DNA from: Halobaculum saliterrae
GTDB lineage: Archaea > Halobacteriota > Halobacteria > Halobacteriales > Haloferacaceae
Reading direction: 5' to 3'
Length of the DNA: 64,000 nucleotides
NCBI RefSeq assembly: GCF_009831625.1
Contig: NZ_WUUS01000005.1
Coordinates: forward strand, 62,001-126,000
The position numbers and the translations under genes are program-made. Under the pieces are notes generated by a model that saw only the letters and a list, made by a program, of their open reading frames with translations, searched no databases and was not told the DNA's origin. Below are positions 8,029-17,232 of this stretch, piece after piece (position 1 is the first letter of the stretch; each line of letters opens with the position of its first letter).

Positions 8029-8558
8029 CGCCCGTCGAGTGGGCGGTCCTCGCGTTCGTCCTCGGGAGCGCGCTCGCGACGGCGCTGTTGCGGGACGTGC
8101 TCGCGTCGATCATCGCGTTCGCGGCGTACAGCCTCGGGATCGCCGTCGTCTGGCTCCTGTTGCGTGCCCCGGACGTTGGGCTGACCGAGGCGGCCGTCGG
8201 GGCCGGGGTGACGACGGTGCTGTTCCTGTTGACGATCGCCAAGACCGTCCGGCCCGCCAGCGACGACCTGTTCGTCGACGTCGACCTCACGGCGGCCGGC
8301 GTCTCCGCGCTGCTCGTGGCCGCGCTGGCGACGACGCTGTCGGCGCTGCCGCCGGTCGGCTCCTCGTCGACGCCGGTCGCGACCTCCCGGGTGACGAACT
8401 ACTACCTGGAGAACGCCTACACCGAGACGGAGGTCGAGAACGCCGTGACGGCGGTTCTCGCGGCCTACCGCGGGTTCGACACGCTCGGCGAGGCGGTCGT
8501 CGTGTTCGCCGCGCTCATCGGGCTGCTCGTCGTGCTCGACCGGGGGGTGTTGGCATGA
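8025..8558 (+). CDS. Mrp/Mbh subunit, DUF4040 (MbhD/MbhE-like)
   Basis: 177 residues, GTG start overlapping mrpG. The N-terminal part (about 5-85) has three helices with SIIAFAAYSLGIAVVWLLL and DVGLTEAAVGAGVTT, typical of DUF4040/MbhD, the segment that forms the C-terminal end of long MrpA in bacteria. The remainder, with two more helices and FDTLGEAVVVFAALIGLLVVLD, resembles MbhE or the MrpB leader segment. Here the bacterial MrpA tail is thus a separate gene, as in archaeal Mbh and Mrp clusters. Its stop overlaps the mrpB ATG (ATGA). Confidence 0.85.
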   Translation: MTPVEWAVLAFVLGSALATALLRDVLASIIAFAAYSLGIAVVWLLLRAPDVGLTEAAVGAGVTTVLFLLTIAKTVRPASDDLFVDVDLTAAGVSALLVAALATTLSALPPVGSSSTPVATSRVTNYYLENAYTETEVENAVTAVLAAYRGFDTLGEAVVVFAALIGLLVVLDRGVLA

Positions 8559-9058
8559 GTTCCTCGTCGACCGCCGACGGCGACGACGAGTTCTCCCTCG
8601 GGAACGGTCCCGATCGGCCGTACGTCGAGAGCCCGATCATCATGGCGACCGTCCGCATCGTCGCGCCGTTCGTGTTCACGCTCGGCGCGTTCGTGATGTT
8701 CCACGGCGCCGACTCCGCCGGCGGCGGCTTCCAAGGCGGTGTCATCGTCGGGACCGCGATCCTGATGATCGCGATCGCCTTCGGCGTCGGGCCGACCCGC
8801 GACTGGCTCTCCGCGTCGATGCTCACGGCGCTCGTGGTCCTCGGCCTCGCGCTGTTCATGGGGATCGGCCTCGCCGCGGTCGCCTCGGGCGGCGCGTTCC
8901 TCGAGTACACCGCCATCCCGGTGGCACACTCCAGCAAGTACGGCATCGAGCTGGTCGAGGTCGGGATCGGGATCATCGTCTCCGTCACCGTCGTCGGGCT
9001 GTTCTTCGCGCTGGCGGCCGGCCACTCGAACGAGGACGACGAGGAGGTGGAGCAGTGA
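8555..9058 (+). CDS. mrpB: Mrp antiporter subunit B
   Basis: 167 residues. After an acidic, hydrophilic N-terminus of about 30 residues comes the MnhB domain with four helices. It includes IVAPFVFTLGAFVMFHGADS with the conserved HG, and the loop AGGGFQGGVIVG that is diagnostic of the family. The ATG at 8555 overlaps the previous stop, and its own stop overlaps mrpC (GTGA at 9055). It is part of the membrane antiporter complex. Confidence 0.92.
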   Translation: MSSSSTADGDDEFSLGNGPDRPYVESPIIMATVRIVAPFVFTLGAFVMFHGADSAGGGFQGGVIVGTAILMIAIAFGVGPTRDWLSASMLTALVVLGLALFMGIGLAAVASGGAFLEYTAIPVAHSSKYGIELVEVGIGIIVSVTVVGLFFALAAGHSNEDDEEVEQ

Positions 9059-9411
9059 TCGACGTGCTCGTCGACCGGGCGTACTTCGTCGTCGCGTTCC
9101 TCCTGCTCGGGATCGGCGCCCACATGGTGATCGGGGATCGAAACCTCGTCAAGAAGGTGATCGGACTGAACGTCTTCCAGTCGGGGATCTTCCTGTTCCT
9201 CATCGCCTCGGCGTACGTGACCGGCGCGTCCGCGCCGCTGCTGTCGGAGCCGGGGCCGTACGTGAGCCCGCTGCCGCACGTACTCATCCTGACGGCCATC
9301 GTCGTCGGGGTGAGCCTCACCGCGGTGGCGCTGGGACTCATCGTCCGCATCTACGGGGAGTACGGGACGCTCCGTGCGGATCTGGTCTCGGAGGTGAGCG
9401 ACGGTGAGTGA
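9055..9411 (+). CDS. mrpC: Mrp antiporter subunit C (NuoK-like)
   Basis: 118 residues with three helices, the usual MrpC size. It is homologous to NuoK of complex I. Family landmarks are GLNVFQSGIFLFLIASAY and the closing helix PHVLILTAIVVGVSLTAVAL. The LTAIVVG segment is the conserved quinone-subunit-like stretch. GTG start overlapping the mrpB stop. The gene overlaps mrpD by eight bases. Confidence 0.92.
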   Translation: MIDVLVDRAYFVVAFLLLGIGAHMVIGDRNLVKKVIGLNVFQSGIFLFLIASAYVTGASAPLLSEPGPYVSPLPHVLILTAIVVGVSLTAVALGLIVRIYGEYGTLRADLVSEVSDGE

Positions 9412-10927
9412 CCTCCCGGCGCTGCTCGTCGTGCTCCCGATCCTCGGGGCGCTCGTGTCGCTGCTCGCGGGGATCCGCCTCGACCGCTCCGGCTGGTACG
9501 TCGCGGCCGCGACGCTGTCGGTGCAGGTCGCCGGCGCGGTCGCGTTCGCCGCCGACGGGCTCTCGGGCGCACCCGGGAGCTACGCCGTCGGGGACTTCAC
9601 GATCCCGTACGGGATCGAACTGCTCGTCGACGGGCTGTCGGCGACGATGGTGGTGCTGGTTGCGGTCGTCGCGCTCGGCGTGCTCGCGTACGCGCGCCAT
9701 GCCGGGCCGCGCTCGAACCGGTTCTACTCGACGTATCTCCTGCTCGTCACCGGCCTCACCGGGATGTCCGTCACCGGCGACGCGTTCAACATGTACGTCT
9801 TCCTCGAGATCACCGGGCTGACCGCCTACGCGCTCGTCGCCAGCGGCGAGGGCGGCCGCTCCGCCGTCGCCGGGCTGAAGTACCTCCTCGTGGGGACGTT
9901 CGGCGCCTCGCTGTACCTGCTCGGCGTCGGCTACGCGTACATCGCCACGGGCACGCTGAACATGGCCGACCTGTCGGCCGAGCTCGCCGCCGTCGGCTAC
10001 GCGTCGCCACTCGTCCGGGCGTCGTTCGCGTTCGTCGTCGTCGGGCTGTTCGTCAAGGTCGCTATGTTCCCGCTGCACACCTGGCAGCCGGAGGCGTACG
10101 CCGGCTCGCCCGACTCGGTGAGCGCGCTCATCGCCTCGCTCGTGTCGACGGTGAGCGCGTACGCGCTCGTCCGGATCGTGCTCACGGTGTTCACGCCGGA
10201 GTTCCTCGAGGCGGTGCCGTTCGCCCGCCCGCTGCTGGCCGCGACCGCGGCCATCAGCATCGTCGTCGGGAGCGGGCTCGCGGTCGCTCAGACGGAGATC
10301 AAGCGGATGCTCGCGTACTCGTCGGTCTCGCAGTTCGGGCTCGTCGTCGCCGCGCTGTCGGTGACGAACGCGACGGCGCTGGTCGGACTGGCGATCCACC
10401 TCGTGGGCCACGCGGTGATGAAGGGCGGGCTGTTCCTCGCGGCCGGGCTGGTCGCCACCGGCGTCGGCGGTCGCTCCGTTTCCGACTACGACGGCCTCGG
10501 CTCGCGGATGCCCGCCGCGGCGGCCGCCTTCGGCGTGCTCACGCTCGGAATGGTGGGCGTGCCGCCGGCGATCGGCTTCTTCGGCAAGTGGTACATCGTC
10601 GTCGGCACGCTGGAGGCGGGCGCGTGGGGGCTCGCGGTCGTCATCCTCCTGTCGACGCTGCTGACGCTCGCGTACTTCGCGCGACTGCTCGAACGGATGT
10701 TCTTCCGCGAGGCGCCCGCCGGGGCCGAGACCGGCCCGGCCGACGCCGCCGTCGCCGACGGCGGCGAGGGACACGACGTCGGCAGCGGCTCCTCGGCCGA
10801 CAGCGGCGTCTCGCTCGGAATGGTCGCCGCCGTCCTCGCGGCGGCGCTGCTCGCCGTCGGCCTCGGGGCGGCCGTCCCGGCGTACGAGTCAGCCCTCGCC
10901 CCGACCGTGGAGGTGCTCCTCTCATGA
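9404..10927 (+). CDS. mrpD: Mrp antiporter subunit D, first copy
   Basis: 507 residues of the NuoL/M/N antiporter-like family with about 14 helices. The key ion-path residues are present: the TM5 Glu in NMYVFLEITGLTAYAL (about 130) and the TM7 Lys in LFVKVAMFPLHTWQPEAY (about 222). The EIKRMLAYSSVSQFG segment near 298 is also present. A hydrophilic insert near 445-470 (AETGPADAAVADGGEGHD and on) is acidic and probably cytosolic. GTG start inside the mrpC end. The stop overlaps the next subunit (ATGA at 10924). It is expected to catalyse Na+(or K+)/H+ exchange. Confidence 0.92.
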   Translation: MSDLPALLVVLPILGALVSLLAGIRLDRSGWYVAAATLSVQVAGAVAFAADGLSGAPGSYAVGDFTIPYGIELLVDGLSATMVVLVAVVALGVLAYARHAGPRSNRFYSTYLLLVTGLTGMSVTGDAFNMYVFLEITGLTAYALVASGEGGRSAVAGLKYLLVGTFGASLYLLGVGYAYIATGTLNMADLSAELAAVGYASPLVRASFAFVVVGLFVKVAMFPLHTWQPEAYAGSPDSVSALIASLVSTVSAYALVRIVLTVFTPEFLEAVPFARPLLAATAAISIVVGSGLAVAQTEIKRMLAYSSVSQFGLVVAALSVTNATALVGLAIHLVGHAVMKGGLFLAAGLVATGVGGRSVSDYDGLGSRMPAAAAAFGVLTLGMVGVPPAIGFFGKWYIVVGTLEAGAWGLAVVILLSTLLTLAYFARLLERMFFREAPAGAETGPADAAVADGGEGHDVGSGSSADSGVSLGMVAAVLAAALLAVGLGAAVPAYESALAPTVEVLLS

Positions 10928-12588
10928 CCGATATCACGTCACTCAGACCGCTCGCGGCCGTGCTCGTCTCCGCCGTCGCGATCGCGCCGATCCTGCTGTC
11001 CGGGAGCCGACCGAACGTCCGAGAGTCGTGGACGGCGGTCGCGGCGCTCGCGAAGTTCGGCATCGTCGTCAGCATGGTTCCCGGCGTGCTCGCCGGCGAC
11101 ACGTACGTCACCGACCTCGGGTCGTTCCTCCCGGGTGCCCGGTTCGCGCTGGAGGCGGACGCGCTGGGCGTCCTCTTCGCGCTGTTGGCGAGCTTCCTGT
11201 GGATCGTCACCAGCAGTTACAGCATCGGCTACATGCGCGGACTCGACGAGCACGGCCAGACGCGCTACTTCGCCGCCTTCGCCGCAAGCGTCTCGGCGGC
11301 CGTGGGCGTCGCGTTCGCGTCGAACCTGCTGGTGATATTCGTGTTCTACGAGCTGCTCACGGTCGCGACGTACCCGCTCGTCGCCCACGACGAGACCGAC
11401 GAAGCCCGCTCGGCCGCCCGGAAGTACCTCGCGTACACCTTCGGCGGCGGCGTGGCCGTCCTCGCCGGGACCGCCCTCGTCTACTGGCTCACCGGGACCG
11501 TCGCGTTCACGCCCGGCGGCATCGAGGGGCTCGCCTCGGCGGACCCCATGTTCGCCCGCCTGGCGTTCGCGCTGCTCGCGTCCGGGTTCGGCGTGAAGGC
11601 CGCGCTGATGCCGCTGCACTCGTGGCTGCCGGACGCGATGGTCGCGCCGACGCCCGTCTCCGCGCTGTTGCACGCGGTGGCGGTCGTCAAGAGCGGCGTC
11701 TTCGGCATCGCGCGCGTCGTCCTCGACGTGTTCGGCCCGGAGACCGTCGGGAACCTCGGAATGGGGCTCCCGTTGGCGGCGGTCGCCGCGTTCACGCTCG
11801 TGGTCGCGTCGGTCATCGCGCTCAGACAGGACAACCTCAAGCGCCGACTCGCCTTCTCGACGGTGAGCCAACTGTCGTACATCGTGCTCGGGCTGGCGGT
11901 GCTGGCGCCCACATCGTTGGTGGGCGGCCTGCTGCACATCCCGGCGCACGGGTTCATGAAGATCACCCTGTTCTTCGCCGCCGGCGCGCTCCACGTCGAG
12001 ACCCACACCGACGACATCTCCGACATGGCCGGGATCGGGAGACGGATGCCACTGACGATGGCGGCCTTCGCCGTCGCGGCGGCGGGGATGGCCGGAATTC
12101 CACTGGTCGCCGGCTTCGTGAGCAAGTACTTCCTGCTCATCGGGTCGATATCGGCGGGACAGACCCTGTTCGCGGTCGCGCTGCTCGTCTCGGGCGTGCT
12201 GAACATCGGCTACTTCTGGCCGGTCGTGTACACCGCGTTCTTCGAGTCGCCCGAGGAGACCGACGAGAAGCCGCTGATCTCGGGACCGCTCGGCGGCCGG
12301 CTGTCGTGGGGTCGCGCGGCCGTCGCCGATCCTGCTGCCGATGACCACGCCGGCGCCGACGCGGTCGCGGACGGCGGCGGCGACGCGTACGGCCACGAGG
12401 GCGGCCACGACCACGCGGCCGGCTGGGAGCGCCGCAAGTGGACCGGCGGCGAGTCGACGTGGTTCATGATCGCGCCGATCCTCGTCACCGCCCTCGGCTC
12501 GATCGTCCTCGGGATCGTTCCCGACGGCGCGGTGTTCCTCAGGATCGTCCGCCTGATCGTCGCGGGCGCCACGGGGGTGCACGTCTGA
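10924..12588 (+). CDS. mrpD: Mrp antiporter subunit D, second copy
   Basis: 554 residues, a second large NuoM-like subunit. TM5 Glu is in FVFYELLTVATYPLV and TM7 Lys in GFGVKAALMPLHSWLPDAM, with NLKRRLAFSTVSQLS following, so the proton path appears intact. Between the last helices there is a hydrophilic insert (about 455-510) rich in Ala, Asp, Gly and His: it contains AVADGGGDAYGHEGGHDHAA, with five His in a short span, which could bind a metal. Its stop shares one base with the ATG of the next subunit (TGATG). Confidence 0.92.
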   Translation: MTDITSLRPLAAVLVSAVAIAPILLSGSRPNVRESWTAVAALAKFGIVVSMVPGVLAGDTYVTDLGSFLPGARFALEADALGVLFALLASFLWIVTSSYSIGYMRGLDEHGQTRYFAAFAASVSAAVGVAFASNLLVIFVFYELLTVATYPLVAHDETDEARSAARKYLAYTFGGGVAVLAGTALVYWLTGTVAFTPGGIEGLASADPMFARLAFALLASGFGVKAALMPLHSWLPDAMVAPTPVSALLHAVAVVKSGVFGIARVVLDVFGPETVGNLGMGLPLAAVAAFTLVVASVIALRQDNLKRRLAFSTVSQLSYIVLGLAVLAPTSLVGGLLHIPAHGFMKITLFFAAGALHVETHTDDISDMAGIGRRMPLTMAAFAVAAAGMAGIPLVAGFVSKYFLLIGSISAGQTLFAVALLVSGVLNIGYFWPVVYTAFFESPEETDEKPLISGPLGGRLSWGRAAVADPAADDHAGADAVADGGGDAYGHEGGHDHAAGWERRKWTGGESTWFMIAPILVTALGSIVLGIVPDGAVFLRIVRLIVAGATGVHV

Positions 12589-14348
12589 TGGTCGCAGTCG
12601 ACCCGCTGATCCCGCCGTTCCTGTTCGTGCTTGTGGCCGCGATCCTCGTCCCGCTGCTGGGCCGGCGCGGGGGGCACGCCCTTGGCGTGCTCGCGACCGC
12701 GGCGGTCGTGCCGTACGCGTGGCTCGTGCCCGGCGGCGAGCACCTCCCGACGCTGCTGTTCGGCTTCGACGCCGTCCTGTTCAACGTCGACGGCTTCTCG
12801 CGGCTGATGGGCGTCATCTTCGGCTTCATCGGGTCGATAGCGGTGCTGTACTCGTGGGCGAGCGGCGCCGACGAGCGCCAGACCGCCTTCGCGCTCGGCT
12901 ACGTCGGCACGAGCCTCGGCGCCGTCTTCGCCGGCGACTGGCTCACGCTGATCCTCTTCTGGGAGCTGATGGCCGTCACCAGCACGCTGCTGGTGTGGCA
13001 CTACGGCGGCCGCGCGGTCCGGGCGGGCTTCCGGTACGCCCTGCTTCACGGCGTCGGCGGCACGCTCCTGCTGGGGGCGATCGTCTGGCACTACGTGGCC
13101 GCGGGGACCTTCCTGTTCACCGGCGACGGGCTCGCGGGCGTCGTCGCGCCGGTGCTCGCCGCGGTGGGCATCGGCGTCAACGTCGGCTTCATCGGCCTGC
13201 ACGCGTGGCTGCCGGACACGTACCCGCGGCCGCACATCGCCGCAAGCGTCTTCCTGTGCGTGTACACGACGAAGACCGGCGTGTACGGCATGTTCCGTGC
13301 GTTCCCGGAGGGCGAGCTCGCGATCGCGTACATGGGCGGCCTGATGGCCGTCTTCGGCGCCGGGATGGCGCTGCTCCAGGGGGACATGCGCCGCCTGCTC
13401 TCGTATCACATCCAGTCGCAGGTCGGCTACATGGTCGCGGGCGTCGGCCTTGGCGGCGCACTCGCGACCGCCGGCGCGTTCGGGCACGTCTTCAACCACA
13501 TCCTCTACAAGAGCCTGCTGTTCATGACGGTCGGCGTCGTCATCTACCGGACCGGCGAGGAGCACCTGGAGGACCTGGGCGGTCTCTGGCGAAAGCTGCC
13601 GCTCACCGCCGTCGCGTTCCTCGTCGCGGCGCTGTCGATCGCCGGGTTCCCCGGGTTCAACGGCTTCGTCTCGAAGGGGATGGTGCTCGGGGCCGCACAC
13701 AAGAAGCACTACGACGTGCTGTGGTACCTGTTGCTGGCGGGGGGCGTCGGCACGTTCCTCTCGTTCATCAAGCTGGGCTACTACGTGTTCCTCCACGGCG
13801 AGTACGACGGCGACGTGCGGCCGGCGAACGTCGGCCAGAAGGTCGCCATGGTCGCCGTGGCGATCCCGTGCGTGGTGCTCGGACTGTATCCGCCCGCGCT
13901 GTTCGCGGTGTTGCCCGACACCGGGAGCTACGACTACACGACCTACACCGTCGGCCACGTCCAGGAGGGCCTGATCCTCGCGGCGCTCGGCGTGGTCGGG
14001 TTCGTGATCCTGAAGAAGCCGCTCTCGAAGGTGGGCCGCGTCCCCGACGTGGACGCGATCTACAACCGCGCCGGCTTCTACGGCACCCGAGCGCTCGTCG
14101 TCGGGGTCACCGAACTGTACGCGGCCGTGGACCGCGCGGTCGTCGCCGGCTCGGGCGCCGTCGCGGGGGCCGTCCGCGACCCGGCGGGAACGCTCGACCG
14201 GCTCGGCGCCGTCGGCGTGATCGCCGGCGACGACGCGTTGGCAAACGACGCACGCGAACGGACCGACATCGACCTCCGCGCCGGGTTCGGAACGAGCGTG
14301 CTGCTCGTGACCGCGCTGCTCATCGTGGCGCTGGTGCTCGTGGTCTGA
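12588..14348 (+). CDS. Mrp antiporter subunit A/D-like, third large subunit
   Basis: 586 residues, with a NuoL/MrpA-type core and a long C-terminal extension. TM5 Glu is kept ([12 protein letters not shown], near 126), but the TM7 Lys found in both preceding subunits is Asn 198 here ([16 protein letters not shown], codon AAC at 13179-13181), and the following Pro is Gly. The later segment reads [17 protein letters not shown], with Arg where the others have Lys. The C-terminal 100 residues hold an amphipathic region and a final helix ([17 protein letters not shown]). It closes the operon. It may be a structural or altered ion-path subunit rather than a normal antiporter module. Confidence 0.88.
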   Translation: MVAVDPLIPPFLFVLVAAILVPLLGRRGGHALGVLATAAVVPYAWLVPGGEHLPTLLFGFDAVLFNVDGFSRLMGVIFGFIGSIAVLYSWASGADERQTAFALGYVGTSLGAVFAGDWLTLILFWELMAVTSTLLVWHYGGRAVRAGFRYALLHGVGGTLLLGAIVWHYVAAGTFLFTGDGLAGVVAPVLAAVGIGVNVGFIGLHAWLPDTYPRPHIAASVFLCVYTTKTGVYGMFRAFPEGELAIAYMGGLMAVFGAGMALLQGDMRRLLSYHIQSQVGYMVAGVGLGGALATAGAFGHVFNHILYKSLLFMTVGVVIYRTGEEHLEDLGGLWRKLPLTAVAFLVAALSIAGFPGFNGFVSKGMVLGAAHKKHYDVLWYLLLAGGVGTFLSFIKLGYYVFLHGEYDGDVRPANVGQKVAMVAVAIPCVVLGLYPPALFAVLPDTGSYDYTTYTVGHVQEGLILAALGVVGFVILKKPLSKVGRVPDVDAIYNRAGFYGTRALVVGVTELYAAVDRAVVAGSGAVAGAVRDPAGTLDRLGAVGVIAGDDALANDARERTDIDLRAGFGTSVLLVTALLIVALVLVV

Positions 14349-14381
14349 ACCCCTCGGGTCGCCTCCTCGGATCCGTCAACC

Positions 14382-14386
14382 TTTAC
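14382..14386 (+). promoter_or_regulatory. TATA-like element of hpt
   Basis: TTTAC lies 24-28 bases before the hpt ATG at 14410, so the transcript is probably leaderless. This gives hpt its own promoter, separate from the mrp operon that ends at 14348. Confidence 0.45.
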
Positions 14387-14409
14387 GGGGTCGTCGCCGT
14401 CGGGTCGAC

Positions 14410-14976
14410 ATGGACCGCCTGCGCCAGTCCCTGCTGGACGCGCCGATCATCGAGAAGGGCGAGTACCAGTACTTCGTACATCCCATCAGCGACGGCGTTC
14501 CGATGCTGGAGCCCGAACTCCTCCGGGAGATCGTCATCCGGATCATCCGGAAGGCCCAGATCGAGGACGTCGACAAGATCGTCACCCCCGCCGCGATGGG
14601 GATCCACATCTCCACCGCCCTCTCGCTGATGACCGACATCCCGCTGGTCGTCATCCGCAAGCGCGAGTACGGCCTCGACGGCGAGGTCGCGCTCCAGCAG
14701 GAGACGGGCTACTCCGAGGGCGAGATGTACATCAACGACGTGTTCGAGGGCGACAGGGTGCTCGTGCTCGACGACGTGCTCTCGACGGGCGGCACGATGA
14801 AGGGCATTCTCGACGCGCTCACCCACATCGGCGCCGACGTGGTCGACGTGGTCGCGGTGATCAAGAAGGCGGGCCCGAACAAGCTCGACGACACCGACCA
14901 CTCGGTGAAGACGTTGATCAACGTCACCGTCGAGGACGGCGAGGTCGTCGTCGTCGACGAGTACGGCGACGGCTGA
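14410..14976 (+). CDS. hpt: Hypoxanthine/guanine phosphoribosyltransferase
   Basis: 188 residues of the archaeal HGPRTase-like family. It would convert hypoxanthine or guanine plus PRPP to IMP or GMP in purine salvage. The PRPP-binding motif is [16 protein letters not shown] at about residue 117-132. The flexible-loop region and the dimer motif [14 protein letters not shown] are present. Haloarchaeal members are often annotated as adenine or hypoxanthine enzymes, so the base preference is uncertain. A separate promoter is seen upstream, and a T-run at 14996 probably ends the transcript. Confidence 0.88.
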   Translation: MDRLRQSLLDAPIIEKGEYQYFVHPISDGVPMLEPELLREIVIRIIRKAQIEDVDKIVTPAAMGIHISTALSLMTDIPLVVIRKREYGLDGEVALQQETGYSEGEMYINDVFEGDRVLVLDDVLSTGGTMKGILDALTHIGADVVDVVAVIKKAGPNKLDDTDHSVKTLINVTVEDGEVVVVDEYGDG

Positions 14977-14995
14977 GGCGGCCGACTCCCCCGCG

Positions 14996-15000
14996 TTTTT
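14996..15000 (+). terminator. T-run after hpt
   Basis: Five T residues after a GC-rich stretch, 20 bases past the hpt stop, fit the poly-T termination seen in archaea. The same bases are 25-29 upstream of the next ATG (15025), so they might instead serve as its TATA-like element. Confidence 0.4.
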
Positions 15001-15024
15001 CAGGACGGCGCGCCCACATACGGT

Positions 15025-15450
15025 ATGGTCTCGACTCGCTTCCTCGGCGTGATCTCCACGGCGATGCTCGTCGTCGGCGCCCTCTCGATCGGACAGGCGC
15101 TGCACCTCTCGGTCGTCACCGGCGAGGTCGCCCTGACCTCGACGCCGGTCGTCGTGTACTCCGTCGCCGGCGTCGTCGCGCTCGCATTCGGCTACCGTGC
15201 CCGGAGGCCGATCGCCGAGGAGTACGGGCTCACCAGCGACGCCCGCGAGCGCGGCGAACACGAGCGTTCGCGTCGCGACCGCGACTCACCCTCCCACTCG
15301 GTGAACCGACCGGACGCGGACACGGACGCCGAGGGCCCGACCGGCGACGGGTCGGAGTTCGACCCGGCGATGAGCCCCCTCGGCGACGCCGAACCCGGGG
15401 AGGCCGAACGCGACCGTCGCGGCGCCGGCGACGATCGGGACGACCGATAG
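15025..15450 (+). CDS. Small membrane protein with acidic tail
   Basis: 141 residues. Two hydrophobic segments (about 5-27 and 42-62) form a hairpin. A hydrophilic tail follows, rich in Arg, Asp, Glu and Gly (DADTDAEGPTGDGSEFDP), probably disordered and cytosolic. I do not recognise a family. Composition and codon bias match neighbouring genes, so it is likely real. It stands between hpt and the pair at 15560-16348. Confidence 0.65.
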   Translation: MVSTRFLGVISTAMLVVGALSIGQALHLSVVTGEVALTSTPVVVYSVAGVVALAFGYRARRPIAEEYGLTSDARERGEHERSRRDRDSPSHSVNRPDADTDAEGPTGDGSEFDPAMSPLGDAEPGEAERDRRGAGDDRDDR

Positions 15451-15525
15451 CCGGCGGGGGTCGGATGGGCCCGTCGCCTTCCCCCTCCGTTGCACCCCGA
15501 CCCATGCCACCTCGTAACGAGGGAA

Positions 15526-15530
15526 TTAAG
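15526..15530 (+). promoter_or_regulatory. TATA-like element before 15560
   Basis: TTAAG within GGAATTAAG, 30-34 bases before the ATG at 15560. It would start a transcript for the two-gene unit 15560-16348. Confidence 0.4.
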
Positions 15531-15559
15531 ACCCGCGAATCCGCTACGAACACGTACGA

Positions 15560-15805
15560 ATGTCCGTGAGCAATCGCGTCCCCGACACCCTCAAGGGTCC
15601 ACTCGGCGCCGTCTCCCTCGGCGTCATGATCGTCGGACTCGTCGTGGGCTACATCTTCACCATCCTCGGGATCACCCTCGTGCTCAATCTGAACGGGATC
15701 GAGGGGATCTCGGACGTGGAATCGCTGACCGTGGTCGGGGCCGGCGTCGCGTGCATCGTCGTCGGCTACTTCGGCTGGAAGGGCTTCATGGGGTTCGCGT
15801 ACTGA
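15560..15805 (+). CDS. Small two-helix membrane protein
   Basis: 81 residues with two clear membrane helices (about 15-40, VSLGVMIVGLVVGYIFTILG, and 56-76, VVGAGVACIVVGYFG), joined by an acidic loop. No family is recognised beyond haloarchaeal hypothetical proteins. The stop TGA directly abuts the ATG of the next gene, so the two are probably cotranscribed and may work together. Confidence 0.7.
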   Translation: MSVSNRVPDTLKGPLGAVSLGVMIVGLVVGYIFTILGITLVLNLNGIEGISDVESLTVVGAGVACIVVGYFGWKGFMGFAY

Positions 15806-16348
15806 ATGCAGTACGACATCCGCGAGCACCCTCAGGCGCCCCCGGTCGAGGAGCTCCGGGAGTTCACGATGGTGCCGATCTCCCGCGAGGAGATCCTGTC
15901 GCGAGCCGACGAGGGGACCGCCTTCGAGGAGGTCAACCTCCGGGAGGCGCGTGACGACGTCAACATCGAGCTCGAGCCGGACCCGACCGACCGCGGCAGC
16001 TTCGACGACATCGGTACCGCCCTCTACCGACTCGTGCAGCTGTTCGGAACGCCGAACGTTCCCGGGTTCGACGCGGGCGACGACCTCTCCAGCCGCGAGG
16101 ACACGACGTTCAAGTACCTGCTCCGCGTCATCAACGAGTCCGACCCCGACGAGCGCACCCTCCCCGACGAGTGGCTGATCACCGTGTACGACTACCACGT
16201 CCAGTTGGGTATCGGGATCGCCGCCTGGGAGGACGACGACGTCGACCCGAGCGAGTACGACGACGCCGTCGAGATCGTCTCGATGGCGCTGGCGACGAAC
16301 GTCGTCACCGAGCCCCTCCAGTGCGTGTACAAGGACAAGTGGTTCTGA
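15806..16348 (+). CDS. Conserved haloarchaeal protein of unknown function
   Basis: 180 residues, acidic and soluble, with no signal peptide or membrane helix. Recognisable features are an N-terminal MQYDIREHPQAPPVEELREF, a central IGTALYRLVQLFGTPNVPGF and an end EPLQCVYKDKWF. No catalytic motif is visible. It follows the small membrane protein without a gap, which suggests a membrane-tethered partner relationship. I cannot assign a function. Confidence 0.7.
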   Translation: MQYDIREHPQAPPVEELREFTMVPISREEILSRADEGTAFEEVNLREARDDVNIELEPDPTDRGSFDDIGTALYRLVQLFGTPNVPGFDAGDDLSSREDTTFKYLLRVINESDPDERTLPDEWLITVYDYHVQLGIGIAAWEDDDVDPSEYDDAVEIVSMALATNVVTEPLQCVYKDKWF

Positions 16349-16452
16349 GTCGGGTCGCGTCCGTCTGAGCCCGCTCGGTCGCCCGCATCCCCGTTTCTCT
16401 TCCGTCCCGTTCTATCGGAGTTCGGCGTCCGTCTAGATGGCCGACAGCGGAC

Positions 16453-16713
16453 TCACCGCCCGGTCGTGACGTGCATCACGGCGAACACGCCGGCCACCCC
16501 CGCGACGAGCAGGCCCGCGAACACCGGGACCACCGTCGACTCGGCGTAGAGGCCGGCCCAGAAGCCGACGTACGCGAGGGTCACGAACGCGGGCACCGAC
16601 AGGAGGAAGAACAGCGACGAGAGGTACGACGCCAGCGTCGGGTCGTTGCCGTCGTTGGCGTAGGTCCCGCGCTCGCGCACCGACTTCTCCTCGGTCGGGA
16701 TCTCCTTCGGCAT
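16453..16713 (-). CDS. Small two-helix membrane protein
   Basis: 86 residues with a charged N-terminus of about 30 residues (PKEIPTEEKSVRERG) and two helices (about 31-55 and 60-82). Family unknown. It is the last of three small minus-strand genes that follow the peptide transporter operon. Those genes read 17704 to 17225, 17232 to 16768 and 16713 to 16453. Confidence 0.65.
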   Translation of the reverse strand: MPKEIPTEEKSVRERGTYANDGNDPTLASYLSSLFFLLSVPAFVTLAYVGFWAGLYAESTVVPVFAGLLVAGVAGVFAVMHVTTGR

Positions 16714-16767
16714 GTTCCCGGATAGCTGTCACCGGGCAAAAGACCTGTCGTCGGCCGCCGGGCGCGC

Positions 16768-17232
16768 TCAGGCGGTCGCGCCGTCGTAGACGATCGCGAC
16801 GAGGTAGCCGAACAGCAGCAGCGGGACCTGTCCGAACACCAACAGCGTGATCACGTCGCGAAGCTCCGGCAGCAGCGCGATCCCGCCGAGCGTCCCGATG
16901 TCGAGCAGGAGGTACGGCGCCACCGCGGCGGCCGCCGTCATCGCGGCACCGACGACGACCGCGATCGACAGCGCGAGCACGCTCGTCTTGAGGTTCTGAC
17001 ACAGCAGCTTCACCAGCGCGCCCGCCGCGAACACGAGCGACCCCATGACGGTGTCGCCGGCCCATCCGGGCGCGAGCGCCCCCTGCCACAGCGTGTACGT
17101 CGCCATGGCCGCCGACACTCCCGTGAGCAGTCCGACCGCGACGGCCGAGACGAGTCGATCGCGGCGCGAGCCGTAGGAGGCGTGAGACGGGTGAGTCATC
17201 GCCTTCCACAGCCCCGACGTGTCCTCAGACAT
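16768..17232 (-). CDS. Four-helix membrane protein of unknown function
   Basis: 154 residues with four hydrophobic helices (about 27-47, 60-77, 83-108, 125-150) and a short charged N-terminus containing HPSHASYGSRRDR. No family assigned. Its start overlaps the end of the upstream gene by eight bases (17225-17232), so translation is probably coupled. Confidence 0.7.
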   Translation of the reverse strand: MSEDTSGLWKAMTHPSHASYGSRRDRLVSAVAVGLLTGVSAAMATYTLWQGALAPGWAGDTVMGSLVFAAGALVKLLCQNLKTSVLALSIAVVVGAAMTAAAAVAPYLLLDIGTLGGIALLPELRDVITLLVFGQVPLLLFGYLVAIVYDGATA

